Source of the DNA: GCA-020352575 sp964600365
GTDB lineage: Bacteria > Actinomycetota > Acidimicrobiia > Spongiisociales > JAENVV01
Assembly (NCBI GenBank): GCA_964600365.1
Contig: CAZRJG010000049.1
Location: 1 to 16,254, forward strand
Direction: 5' to 3'
DNA length: 16,254 bases
Shown: positions 7,283 to 13,810 of the stretch, piece by piece
Position numbering within the stretch: position 1 is the stretch's first letter
Layout of the letters: every line of letters begins with the position of its first letter
Translations under genes and position numbers: made by a program
Notes under the pieces: model-generated
Databases searched by the model: none
What the model was told of the DNA's origin: nothing
The model's input: only the letters and a program-made list of their open reading frames with translations

Positions 7283-7633
7283 ATGCAGTTCGAATCCAAG
7301 GAGATCGGCGAGGACCTCGTCGAGGTGGCGCTGACCGGCCGCCTCGACATCCAGGGTGCCGCCGAGATCGATATGCCGTTCACCTCAGTGGCGGCGACGA
7401 AGCGAGCAGGAGTGCTCGTTGACATGAGCGGCGTCGATTTCATCGCGTCGATCGGCATCCGCACCCTGCTGTCGGCTGCCAAGGCGCTCGCCGGTCGGGG
7501 CGGGAAGATGGTGCTCCACAAGCCCACCGACCTGGTTCGCTCGGTCCTCGTCACCTCGGGGATCGACAACATGGTGCCGATCATCGACGACCGCGAGGCT
7601 GCGGTGCGCACCCTCAGCGACCACCTCGGCTGA
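7283..7633 (+). CDS. STAS-domain anti-sigma factor antagonist (RsbV/SpoIIAA-like)
   Basis: This 116-residue single STAS domain should act in partner switching. When unphosphorylated it binds the anti-sigma kinase and frees the kinase's target; when phosphorylated on a conserved Ser it lets go. The start matches the family (VEVALTGRLDIQGAAEID), and the phospho-site region reads VDMSGVDFIASIGIRTLL. The candidate Ser is residue 56 when counted from the ATG at 7283, as in B. subtilis RsbV, but the preceding Asp of RsbV/SpoIIAA is Ala here. The ATG at 7283 has a GAGGA Shine-Dalgarno sequence 7 nt upstream. A leaderless GTG at 7241 is a real alternative and would add a 14-residue polar N-terminus. 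It is the first gene of a three-gene operon. Confidence 0.88.
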   Translation: MQFESKEIGEDLVEVALTGRLDIQGAAEIDMPFTSVAATKRAGVLVDMSGVDFIASIGIRTLLSAAKALAGRGGKMVLHKPTDLVRSVLVTSGIDNMVPIIDDREAAVRTLSDHLG

Positions 7634-7652
7634 GCCACCGGGAGGGCCCGAG

Positions 7653-8075
7653 ATGGGCGTCATCCGTTCGATCATCCTCGAGAAGGACCGCAATGAGATC
7701 GTCCGCCTCGGCACGTGGGTCGCATCGACGGCCGAGCGACTCGCGTTCGACGAGTCGCTTGCGTTCAAGATCGACCTCTGCCTCGCCGAGGCGGTCACGA
7801 ACGTGATCGACTACGGATTCAAGGACGAGAAGATGCATGAGATCGTGGTCTTCGTCGAGTCGGACGGCCCGATCGTGAACGTGCTCGTCGAGGACGACGG
7901 AAAGGCCTTCAACCCGCTCAAGGCGCCGGAGGTCAGGCTCGCCCAGTCCCTCGACGACGCCCCCATCGGCGGGTTGGGAATCCACTTGTTCAGGAGCTAC
8001 ACGCAGGACCTCCGGTACGAGCGGAGGGGCGGCAAGAACCGCCTCACCATGGTCTTCGCCCGGGGCGCTGCCTGA
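7653..8075 (+). CDS. Anti-sigma factor serine kinase (RsbW/SpoIIAB-like, HATPase_c_2)
   Basis: This 140-residue GHKL-fold kinase is expected to bind and inhibit a partner (classically a sigma factor) and to phosphorylate the STAS protein encoded just upstream. The N box LAEAVTNVIDYGF gives E46 and N50, matching the catalytic Glu and Mg-binding Asn positions of SpoIIAB. The G1 box is VEDDGKAFNP and the G2 box is GGLGIHLFRSY, so ATP binding looks intact. The ATG at 7653 has GGAGG 7 nt upstream and follows the STAS stop by 19 nt. The last codon is followed by TGA and then immediately by the ATG of the phosphatase gene, which implies translational coupling. No sigma factor gene is found in the window, so the regulated partner is unknown. 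Confidence 0.92.
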   Translation: MGVIRSIILEKDRNEIVRLGTWVASTAERLAFDESLAFKIDLCLAEAVTNVIDYGFKDEKMHEIVVFVESDGPIVNVLVEDDGKAFNPLKAPEVRLAQSLDDAPIGGLGIHLFRSYTQDLRYERRGGKNRLTMVFARGAA

Positions 8076-9266
8076 ATGGCCGATGCCCGCATCCACATCT
8101 TCGAGGGGCTTCCCGATGAGGAGGCCGCGCGAGCCCAAGCCCGGTTCACCGAGCGGGTCCTCGCGGATGGGGAGATCCTCCTCACCCCCGGCGAGCCCAA
8201 CCACCACCTCTATGCGCTCGTGGACGGTGACCTCAGGGTCGCGCTCGACGATCCGAACTCGCCCCAGTCGTTCCCCGTGGAACTGGGGGAGAGCGTGGGC
8301 GAGATGTCGATCATCGACGGGAGCCCGGTCTCTGCCTACGTGATCGCAGAGGGCCCCGCAACGGTCCTCCAGATCGGTGAGGACGACTTCTGGGACATGA
8401 CGGCTGCCCACCCGACGGTCGCCCGCAACCTGCTCGCCATCCTCACGGCCCGCATGCGGCGCCAGCACGAGTCGGCACGCACCGTGCTCGAGCAGCAGCT
8501 CCAACTCCGGCAGCTCGCCCAGGAGCTCGACCACGCGAGGCGGATCCAGGCTGGGATGCTCCCCTCGCGGGATCCCCTGCTGCCGGAGCACCTCGAACTC
8601 GACATCGCCGCGTCGATGGAAGCGGCACGCGAGGTCGGAGGCGACTTCTACGACGTCTTCGCGCTCGATGAGGAGCGCGTGGCGATCGTGATCGGCGATG
8701 TGTCCGGCAAGGGTATGCCGGCCTCCCTCTTCATGGTCGAGGCGTTGACCCGGCTGCGCGTGCACCTCACCTCTCGGACCCACGCTCCCCTCGACGACAT
8801 CGTGCGGAGCATCAACGCCGAGCTCGCTGCCGAGAACGACGAGAACATGTTCACGACGCTGTTCGTCGTGGTGGTGGATGTGTCCACGGGGGAGATGCTC
8901 TATGTGAACGGTGGGCACAACCGTCCGGTGTTCGCCCACGCACGGGGATCGTTCGAGTACCTCGACGTCCACTCCGGGATGCTCGTGGGGATCTGGGACG
9001 AGTCGCCCTACGAGTTGGGGCGGATCGCGCTGGAGCCGGGCGATCGCTTCCTCCTCTACACCGATGGGGTGACCGAGGCGGAGGACGAGGATCGCAACTT
9101 GTTCAGCGACGAGCGCCTCCTCGAGGTCCTCGACGACGCCCAACCCGCCGATGCCATCGGCCTCCTGCGCGCCGTGCGTTTCGAGGTGGCGGCCTTCGTG
9201 GGAGCGGCCGTCCAGTCGGATGACATCACGATGGCGGCCTTCGTGTTCAGGGGCCCCAGGACCTAG
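8076..9266 (+). CDS. PP2C-type (SpoIIE/RsbU) phosphatase with N-terminal cyclic nucleotide-binding-like domain
   Basis: The 396-residue protein has an N-terminal cNMP-binding fold (about 10-125). A charged, probably coiled-coil linker (about 125-170, ending in RIQAGMLP) leads to a SpoIIE-type PP2C domain (about 175-393). PP2C metal-site motifs are intact: GGDFYDVF (D190), IGDVSGKGMPA (D208), GGHNRP, YTDGVTEA (D330) and QSDDITM (D382/D383). It should therefore dephosphorylate the STAS antagonist and reset the switch. The phosphate-binding cassette reads GEMSIIDGSPVSAYV: Glu76 is present, but Val85 replaces the Arg that binds the cyclic phosphate in CRP and PKA, so the ligand may not be a classical cNMP. 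It starts directly after the kinase stop with no gap. Its TAG stop overlaps the convergent arginase-fold gene stop in CTAG. Confidence 0.93.
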   Translation: MADARIHIFEGLPDEEAARAQARFTERVLADGEILLTPGEPNHHLYALVDGDLRVALDDPNSPQSFPVELGESVGEMSIIDGSPVSAYVIAEGPATVLQIGEDDFWDMTAAHPTVARNLLAILTARMRRQHESARTVLEQQLQLRQLAQELDHARRIQAGMLPSRDPLLPEHLELDIAASMEAAREVGGDFYDVFALDEERVAIVIGDVSGKGMPASLFMVEALTRLRVHLTSRTHAPLDDIVRSINAELAAENDENMFTTLFVVVVDVSTGEMLYVNGGHNRPVFAHARGSFEYLDVHSGMLVGIWDESPYELGRIALEPGDRFLLYTDGVTEAEDEDRNLFSDERLLEVLDDAQPADAIGLLRAVRFEVAAFVGAAVQSDDITMAAFVFRGPRT

Positions 9267-9997
9267 AGGAAGGGTTCCGCCACGTGGTCGGTCGCATCGG
9301 CCGCCCGCTCGGCTCCCCGCAGGGCGGGGTTCCAGGACGAGATCGAGAACGCCCGGACCCGGCCGGTGCCGTGGATGGCCTCGACGGCCGTGCGCACCTC
9401 CTCCAGCGACGGTCCTCCGGGGGCGGGGTAGTTCACCGCAGGCATGTCGTTGGGATCCACCACATCAACATCGATGTGGACGTGGAGGTCGCCCTCGGGC
9501 AGGGCGGCGAGCACGTCCGAGACCGGCACGTGGTGGATGGCAGCGCCTGCCACGGACGTGTCCTCCCCGAGGTCGAGGTCACGCCCGTCCACCAGCCACG
9601 CCCGCTGTTCGGCGAGGGGCCGGGCCCCGGCCCCATCCACGATCGTCTGCTCACCCCGCCCGGTGACCATGGCGAGGGGCATCCCGCCGATGAACCCCGA
9701 CTGGCTCGTCTCCCATGTGTGGAAGTCACCGTGGGCGTCGAAGAAGAGCAGCGAGGCGTCGACCCCGCGTCGCTGGAGCCCCGCGGTCACGCCGATGATC
9801 GAGACGCAGTCGCCCGCATAGACGACGGGTACCCCCGGGTCGGCGGCGACGCGATAGGCGAGCTCCCGGTAGAGGGTTGCCATGCGCCCCTGGGGAGTCG
9901 GCTCCTCGAGCCGCGGGCTGACGACCTCATGTGGCTCGGGAACCCGGAATCCGGGCATGGGGTCGCCCATGAAGAAGGGCACTGCGTAGATGGCCAT
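9263..9997 (-). CDS. Arginase/ureohydrolase-fold protein with altered active site
   Basis: Ureohydrolases cleave guanidino or related C-N bonds with a di-Mn centre. This 244-residue protein is short for the family (about 300) but keeps its motifs: AGDCVS (62-66), FFDAHGDFHT (85-94), SGFIGGMPLA (100-109) and HIDVDVVDP (174-182). Likely metal ligands are D87, H89, D91, D176 and D178. The usual metal His of GGDHS is Cys64. Against human arginase I, the gapless stretch from D87 shows Asn130 to H93, Asn139 to F102 and His141 to G104. The Glu277 that binds the guanidinium is Ser221 (SISSWNP). Arginase activity is therefore unlikely and the true substrate is unknown. The ATG at 9997 follows a TAGCCT box by 6 nt, with no Shine-Dalgarno sequence. 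Confidence 0.82.
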   Translation of the reverse strand: MAIYAVPFFMGDPMPGFRVPEPHEVVSPRLEEPTPQGRMATLYRELAYRVAADPGVPVVYAGDCVSIIGVTAGLQRRGVDASLLFFDAHGDFHTWETSQSGFIGGMPLAMVTGRGEQTIVDGAGARPLAEQRAWLVDGRDLDLGEDTSVAGAAIHHVPVSDVLAALPEGDLHVHIDVDVVDPNDMPAVNYPAPGGPSLEEVRTAVEAIHGTGRVRAFSISSWNPALRGAERAADATDHVAEPFL

Positions 9998-10003
9998 CGC
10001 AAG

Positions 10004-10009
10004 AGGCTA
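10004..10009 (-). promoter_or_regulatory. -10 box of the arginase-fold gene (leaderless)
   Basis: TAGCCT on the minus strand ends 6 nt before the ATG at 9997. No convincing -35 is seen 17 bp upstream. The region is shared with the divergent membrane protein gene. Confidence 0.5.
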
Positions 10010-10029
10010 TGCGACGCCCATGGAGCGGG

Positions 10030-10046
10030 TCCCCCCTCCGGGGGGA
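10030..10046. repeat. GC-rich inverted repeat in a divergent intergenic region
   Basis: TCCCCCC-TCC-GGGGGGA is a perfect inverted repeat with 7-bp arms and a 3-nt loop. It lies 33 bp upstream of the arginase-fold start and in the 5' region of the membrane protein gene. It could be an operator or a stable hairpin in the leader of the plus-strand transcript. There is no T-run on either side. Confidence 0.4.
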
Positions 10047-10124
10047 TCTGCATCGAGAGGTGTCGGAGCTCGACAGTGGGACGTATCGGCTCCCGCACCC
10101 GGTCCTCCTCTCCGCTCCCAGCGC

Positions 10125-11148
10125 ATGGATGACGCTGCGCTCCCGTACCGACCCTCGGTGTTCGATCGGGTGCTCCACTGGATGGACGGGCACCCTTGCC
10201 GGAGGCTCGTGTACGTGGGCGTCTACCTCGTCACTGTGGGGCTCACGGCAACCGCGACGTTGCTCGAGGAGGGCCTCGAGACCGTGCAGCGTCGTCCCTA
10301 CGTGCTGGTCAACTCCTTCTGGTCGATCATTGTCTACGCGGCCATTGCCTGCCTCGACCGTGAGGTCCTGAGCGCCTCTCGCAGATTCACGGAGCTCTTC
10401 GAAGGATCGGACGACGAGTTCGAGGAACAGGTGTTCCGGCTCACGACGATGCCGGCGTTCGGCGCCCACCTCGTGTGGCTGGTGTCTCTCGTCCCTCTTC
10501 CTCTACCTGGGTCTCACGGTCGTCGAGTTCGCAGGATTCACGAACCCGATGGCGCGCCTTGCCCAGGCCCCGACGCTCTCGTTCTCGTATGCGTCCGGGC
10601 CGCTCCTCGCCTTCCACACGCTCCGGCTCTCGGCGGGCATTGCGCGCCTGCTCCGTTCGGGAAGGGTGAACGTCTTCCACCTGAATCCCTTGTACGGGTT
10701 CTCGCGAGTGACGGCTCGGATCGGCCTCGTCTACCTCGCAGTGATGGGCCTCAACCTCGTCTCCGAACTGGTACTCGAGATCGGTTCGGGGGGATCGGAG
10801 CTCTGGATCGGCGTGTTCCTCACGTCGGCTGCCGCGGTGGCGTCGTTCGTGCTCCCCCTCCTCGGCACCCACGCCCGGATCGTGGAGGCAGAGGACGAGG
10901 CGCTCGCCGTGAACTCCGAGCACGTCGAACAGGTCCGGAGTCGCATGTATGCCGAGTTGGAGGACGGGAACACCGACGCCTTCAAGGGGCTCGACGATGC
11001 GCTCGGAGGCCTCCTCCGCATGGGGGAGACGCTGCGCGCGATTCCTTCTTGGCCGTGGAGCGCGGGCACGTTCCGGGCGTTCTTCACTGCGATCGGCGTC
11101 CCGATCCTCGTCTTCGTGATCCAGCGGATCCTCGACTCAGTGCTCTGA
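10125..11148 (+). pseudogene. Multi-pass membrane protein of unknown function, interrupted by a one-base frameshift
   Basis: Coding sequence with strong G/C third positions begins near the ATG at 10125 (MDDAALPYRPSVFDRVL) and reads well to about 10485. It then continues only in the next frame from about 10492 to the TGA at 11148. Removing one base near 10485-10492, in a CTC-rich stretch, restores a 340-residue protein and joins a hydrophobic helix as LVWLVSLSLFLYLGLTVVEF. The restored protein has about six hydrophobic segments, a charged region near EDEALAVNSEHVEQVRSRMY, and a last helix before the C-terminus (GVPILVFVIQRIL). I do not recognise the family. As sequenced, the first frame stays open to 11681 with an unrelated tail. 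The start has neither a Shine-Dalgarno sequence nor a TANNNT box. This could be a true mutation or a sequence error. Confidence 0.7.
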
Positions 11149-11188
11149 CCCGAGGGTCGGTCAGCAGGGGGTGCTCGCAACGGCGACA

Positions 11189-11818
11189 TCAGCCGCCCAC
11201 GAGCGGGACGAAGCGCACACGGTCGAAGCGGGACTGCTGCCACCTCTCGGCACCGGAACGGCGAACGACCGTGAGGCGTTGGGAGGAGTCATCACCGAGG
11301 GGAAGGACGAGTCGCCCCCCAATTGCGAGCTGGCGTGTGAGCGGCACGGGGACGTCGCGAGATGCTGCTGCGACCTGGATGGCGTCGAACGGTGCGATCT
11401 CGGCCCATCCGTCCCGGCCATTGCCGGTTCGCACCGTCACGTTGTCGTATCCGAGGTCGGAGAGTCGCCTCCCTGCGGACTCGGCGAGTTCGGGGATGCA
11501 CTCGATGGACCACACCTCGGCCACGATCCGACTCACCACGGCTGCCGCGTACCCGCTTCCGGTCCCGACGTCGAGCACGATGTCATCGGAACCGAGTTCG
11601 AGGAGCGCGGCCGTCCTCGCCACGATGAACGGCTGCGAGATGGTCTGCCCTGCATCGAGGGGAAGTGGTCGGTCGGCGTAGGCGAGTGACCTGAGGCGGT
11701 AGGGGACGAATCGTTCCCGGGGTACCTCTGCCATCGCACGGAGGACCCGTTGATCGGCGATACCGCGGCGGATGAGCTGCTGGTCGACCATGCGCTCGCG
11801 CTCGGCGAGTGCGTCCAT
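11189..11818 (-). CDS. pcm: Protein-L-isoaspartate O-methyltransferase
   Basis: PCMT uses S-adenosylmethionine to methylate isoaspartyl residues in aged proteins and so starts their repair. It is normally cytosolic. The 209-residue length is standard and the sequence resembles the E. coli enzyme throughout. It has VPRERFVP (32-39), the QTISQP active-site motif (58-63), the SAM-binding loop VLDVGTGSGY (81-90), APFDAI near 142-147, and the C-terminal VRFVPLVGG. The E. coli motif HGDGW reads TGNGRDGW here, with Asn at the Asp position; the effect is unclear. The ATG at 11818 is preceded by TAGCGT at 6 nt, so the message is probably leaderless. It converges on the frameshifted membrane protein gene with a 40-nt gap. 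Confidence 0.93.
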   Translation of the reverse strand: MDALAERERMVDQQLIRRGIADQRVLRAMAEVPRERFVPYRLRSLAYADRPLPLDAGQTISQPFIVARTAALLELGSDDIVLDVGTGSGYAAAVVSRIVAEVWSIECIPELAESAGRRLSDLGYDNVTVRTGNGRDGWAEIAPFDAIQVAAASRDVPVPLTRQLAIGGRLVLPLGDDSSQRLTVVRRSGAERWQQSRFDRVRFVPLVGG

Positions 11819-11824
11819 ACCGAG

Positions 11825-11830
11825 ACGCTA
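11825..11830 (-). promoter_or_regulatory. -10 box of pcm (leaderless)
   Basis: TAGCGT on the minus strand ends 6 nt before the ATG at 11818. Its first three bases are also the stop codon of the short upstream open frame (11828-11914). Confidence 0.5.
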
Positions 11831-11914
11831 CGCGCCGACGAGCCTCCGCAGCGCCGCCTCGCTTGCGCGATCGGCCGGGTAGGAGGCCTCGAGGCGGAGC
11901 TCCTCGAGGGTCAT
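11828..11914 (-). CDS. Short coding-like frame, possible gene remnant
   Basis: A 28-codon frame (ATG at 11914, TAG at 11830-11828) lies between the ABC exporter and pcm. The same frame is open for 20 further codons upstream, to a TAG at 11977-11975, without any ATG, GTG or TTG. All 48 codons look coding: third positions are mostly G or C, and the peptide is ordinary, with a hydrophobic run LITTIITLGAAYD before an amphipathic TLEELRLEA segment. It may be the tail of a decayed gene or a small protein with an unusual start. No family is recognised. Confidence 0.3.
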   Translation of the reverse strand: MTLEELRLEASYPADRASEAALRRLVGA

Positions 11915-11973
11915 GTCGTAGGCGGCGCCGAGCGTGATGATCGTGGTGATGAGTCGGACGTTTCGTCGCGGCG

Positions 11974-11990
11974 ACTACCTGCGTGGTAGT
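11974..11990 (-). terminator. Hairpin downstream of the ABC exporter operon, possible terminator
   Basis: ACTACC (11974-11979) and GGTAGT (11985-11990) form a perfect 6-bp stem with a 5-nt loop, starting 11 nt after the stop of the second ABC subunit. No U-run follows on the minus-strand transcript, so termination is only a possibility. Confidence 0.25.
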
Positions 11991-12001
11991 GAGCCGAAGA
12001 C

Positions 12002-13810
12002 CTACGTCGAGGTGGACTCCCGAGTGCCGCGCTGCCAGCTCTCGTAGAGACGCGCGTACACGCCTCCTTCGGCGACGAGCTCGGCGTGGGGGCCGTCCTG
12101 GACGAGCTTCGCCTCATCGAAGACGAGGACTCGGTCGGCGGCCTCGGCCGTGGAGAGGCGGTGGGCGATGGTCACGACCGTGCGGCCCTCGGTGAGGGTC
12201 GAGAGGGCTCGATTGATGGCGACTTCGGTGGTGGGGTCGACGGCCGACGTCGCCTCATCGAGGACGAGCAGGTCGGGATCGGCCATCGAAGCACGCACGA
12301 GTGTGACGAGCTGGCGCTCGCCGACGGAGAGGGCGTTGCCGCGCTCCCCGACGGGGGTCCGGAGGCCGAGTGGGAGGTCGTCGAGCCAGTCGACGAGTCC
12401 CATGTCGACGAATGCCTTCCGCACGTCGGCTTCCGAGGCGTCGAACCGGCCCATCCGGACGTTGTCGAGGATGGTGCCGCGAAAGAGCATGCCTTCTTGG
12501 GGGACCATGACCACCCGGTCGCGCAGGGAGCGGAACCGGATCTTCCGTGCGTCGATCCCTCCGAGGAGGACGAGGCCCTCGGTGGGATCCATGAGTCGGG
12601 TGAGGAGCTTGGCGAAGGTGGTCTTGCCGGAACCGGTCTCGCCCACGATGGCGACCCGACTCTCGGGGGCCAGGGTGACGTTCACGTCGGAGATGGCCAG
12701 GTGCCCCGTGGCCTCGGCAGCAACCTCCCCCGACTTGGGGTATCGGAAGGCCACGTCGACGAATCTCACCTCGAGCGGCTCGTGGCGGAGGTCGATGCCG
12801 TCGGTGCCCGGGTCGGCGACGTCGGGTGGGATGTCGAGGATGTCGAGGACCCGGCGCCAACCTGCGACGGCGGTCTGGGCCTCGTTGATGACCTCGCCGA
12901 GCATCTGCACGGGTTGGATGAAGAGCTGGACGAGGAAGAGGAAGGCGACCACGGTGCCCGTTGTCTCGACCCCGCGCACGGCGAGGATCGTCCCGACGAC
13001 GAGCACGGCAGCGATGACGATCGATGACATCTGTTCGCCTGCCGCCGAGAACCACGCCGAGAGCCGGCCTGCCTTCACCGAATGGACCCGGTTGTCCTCG
13101 ATGGCGAATCCGAGGCGTTCCCTCGTCCGGCGCTCGATCCCGTACGCCCGGATGACCGGGGCGCCCACGACCACCTCTGCGAGCACGGCGAGCATGCGCC
13201 CGACCTTCTCCCGTACCAGGAGATAGGCCTTCTGAAGGCGACGCTGGAACCAGCGCATCGTCGCGAGGATCATCGGCAGGCAGAGCACCACGACGGTCGC
13301 GAGTGGCACCGAGTACACGAACATGACGATCAGCGAGAGCAGCGCCTGGCCCCCGAACACGATGAGCATGATCCCGCCCCACTGGACGAATCGGCTCACC
13401 TGGTCGACGTCGGACGTCACCCGGGAGACGAGGACACCTCGGTTCTCGGAGGCCTGGTGCAGCATGGAGAGGTCGTGGATGTGGCGGAACGCACGGACCC
13501 GGAGCCCCGAGAGTGCCGTCTCGGTGACCTTTGCGAGTCGGAGGTGCATGAACCCGGTGCACGCGGCGGTGATCGCCACGGCGGCGAGGGCGATGAGGAC
13601 GAAGGCCATGACCCGGGCCATGTCCACGTTGTCGTCGACGAGTCCGGAGTCGATCACCTGCTGGACGGCGATCGGGGTGATCATCCGGCCGGCGGTGGCC
13701 ACGACCGCGAGCAGCAGGGTGACCCCGAGTCCGATGCGGAGCTCGGGGGAGAGGCTGAGCCCGCGACGTACCGTCTCGATCGCGCTCTTCTTGGTGCGTT
13801 CGGCGGCCAT
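12002..13810 (-). CDS. ABC exporter subunit B (membrane and ATPase fused), canonical Walker B
   Basis: This 602-residue half-transporter has an N-terminal six-helix exporter domain (about 20-330) and a C-terminal ATPase domain (about 345-590). Walker A is GETGSGKTT (390-398, K396), the Q-loop is VPQEGMLF, Walker B with its catalytic Glu is LDEATSAVD (D518, E519), and the switch His is in IAHRLST (H550). The signature motif is degenerate: LSVGE (494-498) instead of LSGGQ. This complements the defects of the partner subunit, so the two should form a heterodimer with one active and one degenerate site, as in TM287/288, BmrCD or TAP. The substrate is unknown; multidrug or lipid export is typical. 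Its ATG overlaps the partner's TGA by one base (TGATG), so translation is coupled. Confidence 0.93.
   Translation of the reverse strand: MAAERTKKSAIETVRRGLSLSPELRIGLGVTLLLAVVATAGRMITPIAVQQVIDSGLVDDNVDMARVMAFVLIALAAVAITAACTGFMHLRLAKVTETALSGLRVRAFRHIHDLSMLHQASENRGVLVSRVTSDVDQVSRFVQWGGIMLIVFGGQALLSLIVMFVYSVPLATVVVLCLPMILATMRWFQRRLQKAYLLVREKVGRMLAVLAEVVVGAPVIRAYGIERRTRERLGFAIEDNRVHSVKAGRLSAWFSAAGEQMSSIVIAAVLVVGTILAVRGVETTGTVVAFLFLVQLFIQPVQMLGEVINEAQTAVAGWRRVLDILDIPPDVADPGTDGIDLRHEPLEVRFVDVAFRYPKSGEVAAEATGHLAISDVNVTLAPESRVAIVGETGSGKTTFAKLLTRLMDPTEGLVLLGGIDARKIRFRSLRDRVVMVPQEGMLFRGTILDNVRMGRFDASEADVRKAFVDMGLVDWLDDLPLGLRTPVGERGNALSVGERQLVTLVRASMADPDLLVLDEATSAVDPTTEVAINRALSTLTEGRTVVTIAHRLSTAEAADRVLVFDEAKLVQDGPHAELVAEGGVYARLYESWQRGTRESTST

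Noticed and set aside
7614..9143. A 509-codon open frame on the minus strand opposite the RsbW-like and phosphatase genes
   Set aside because: No recognisable motif, and it spans two genes whose catalytic motifs are all in the plus-strand frames; explained by G/C third-position bias.
10447..10923. Open frames on the minus strand across the frameshifted membrane gene as the true gene
   Set aside because: Their translations are charged and low-complexity with no hydrophobic pattern, while the two plus-strand frames join into a coherent membrane protein.
11147..11164. GACCCGAGGGTC inverted repeat after the membrane protein stop as a terminator
   Set aside because: Only about 4-5 bp of stem with a very short loop and no T-run; easily expected by chance at this GC content.
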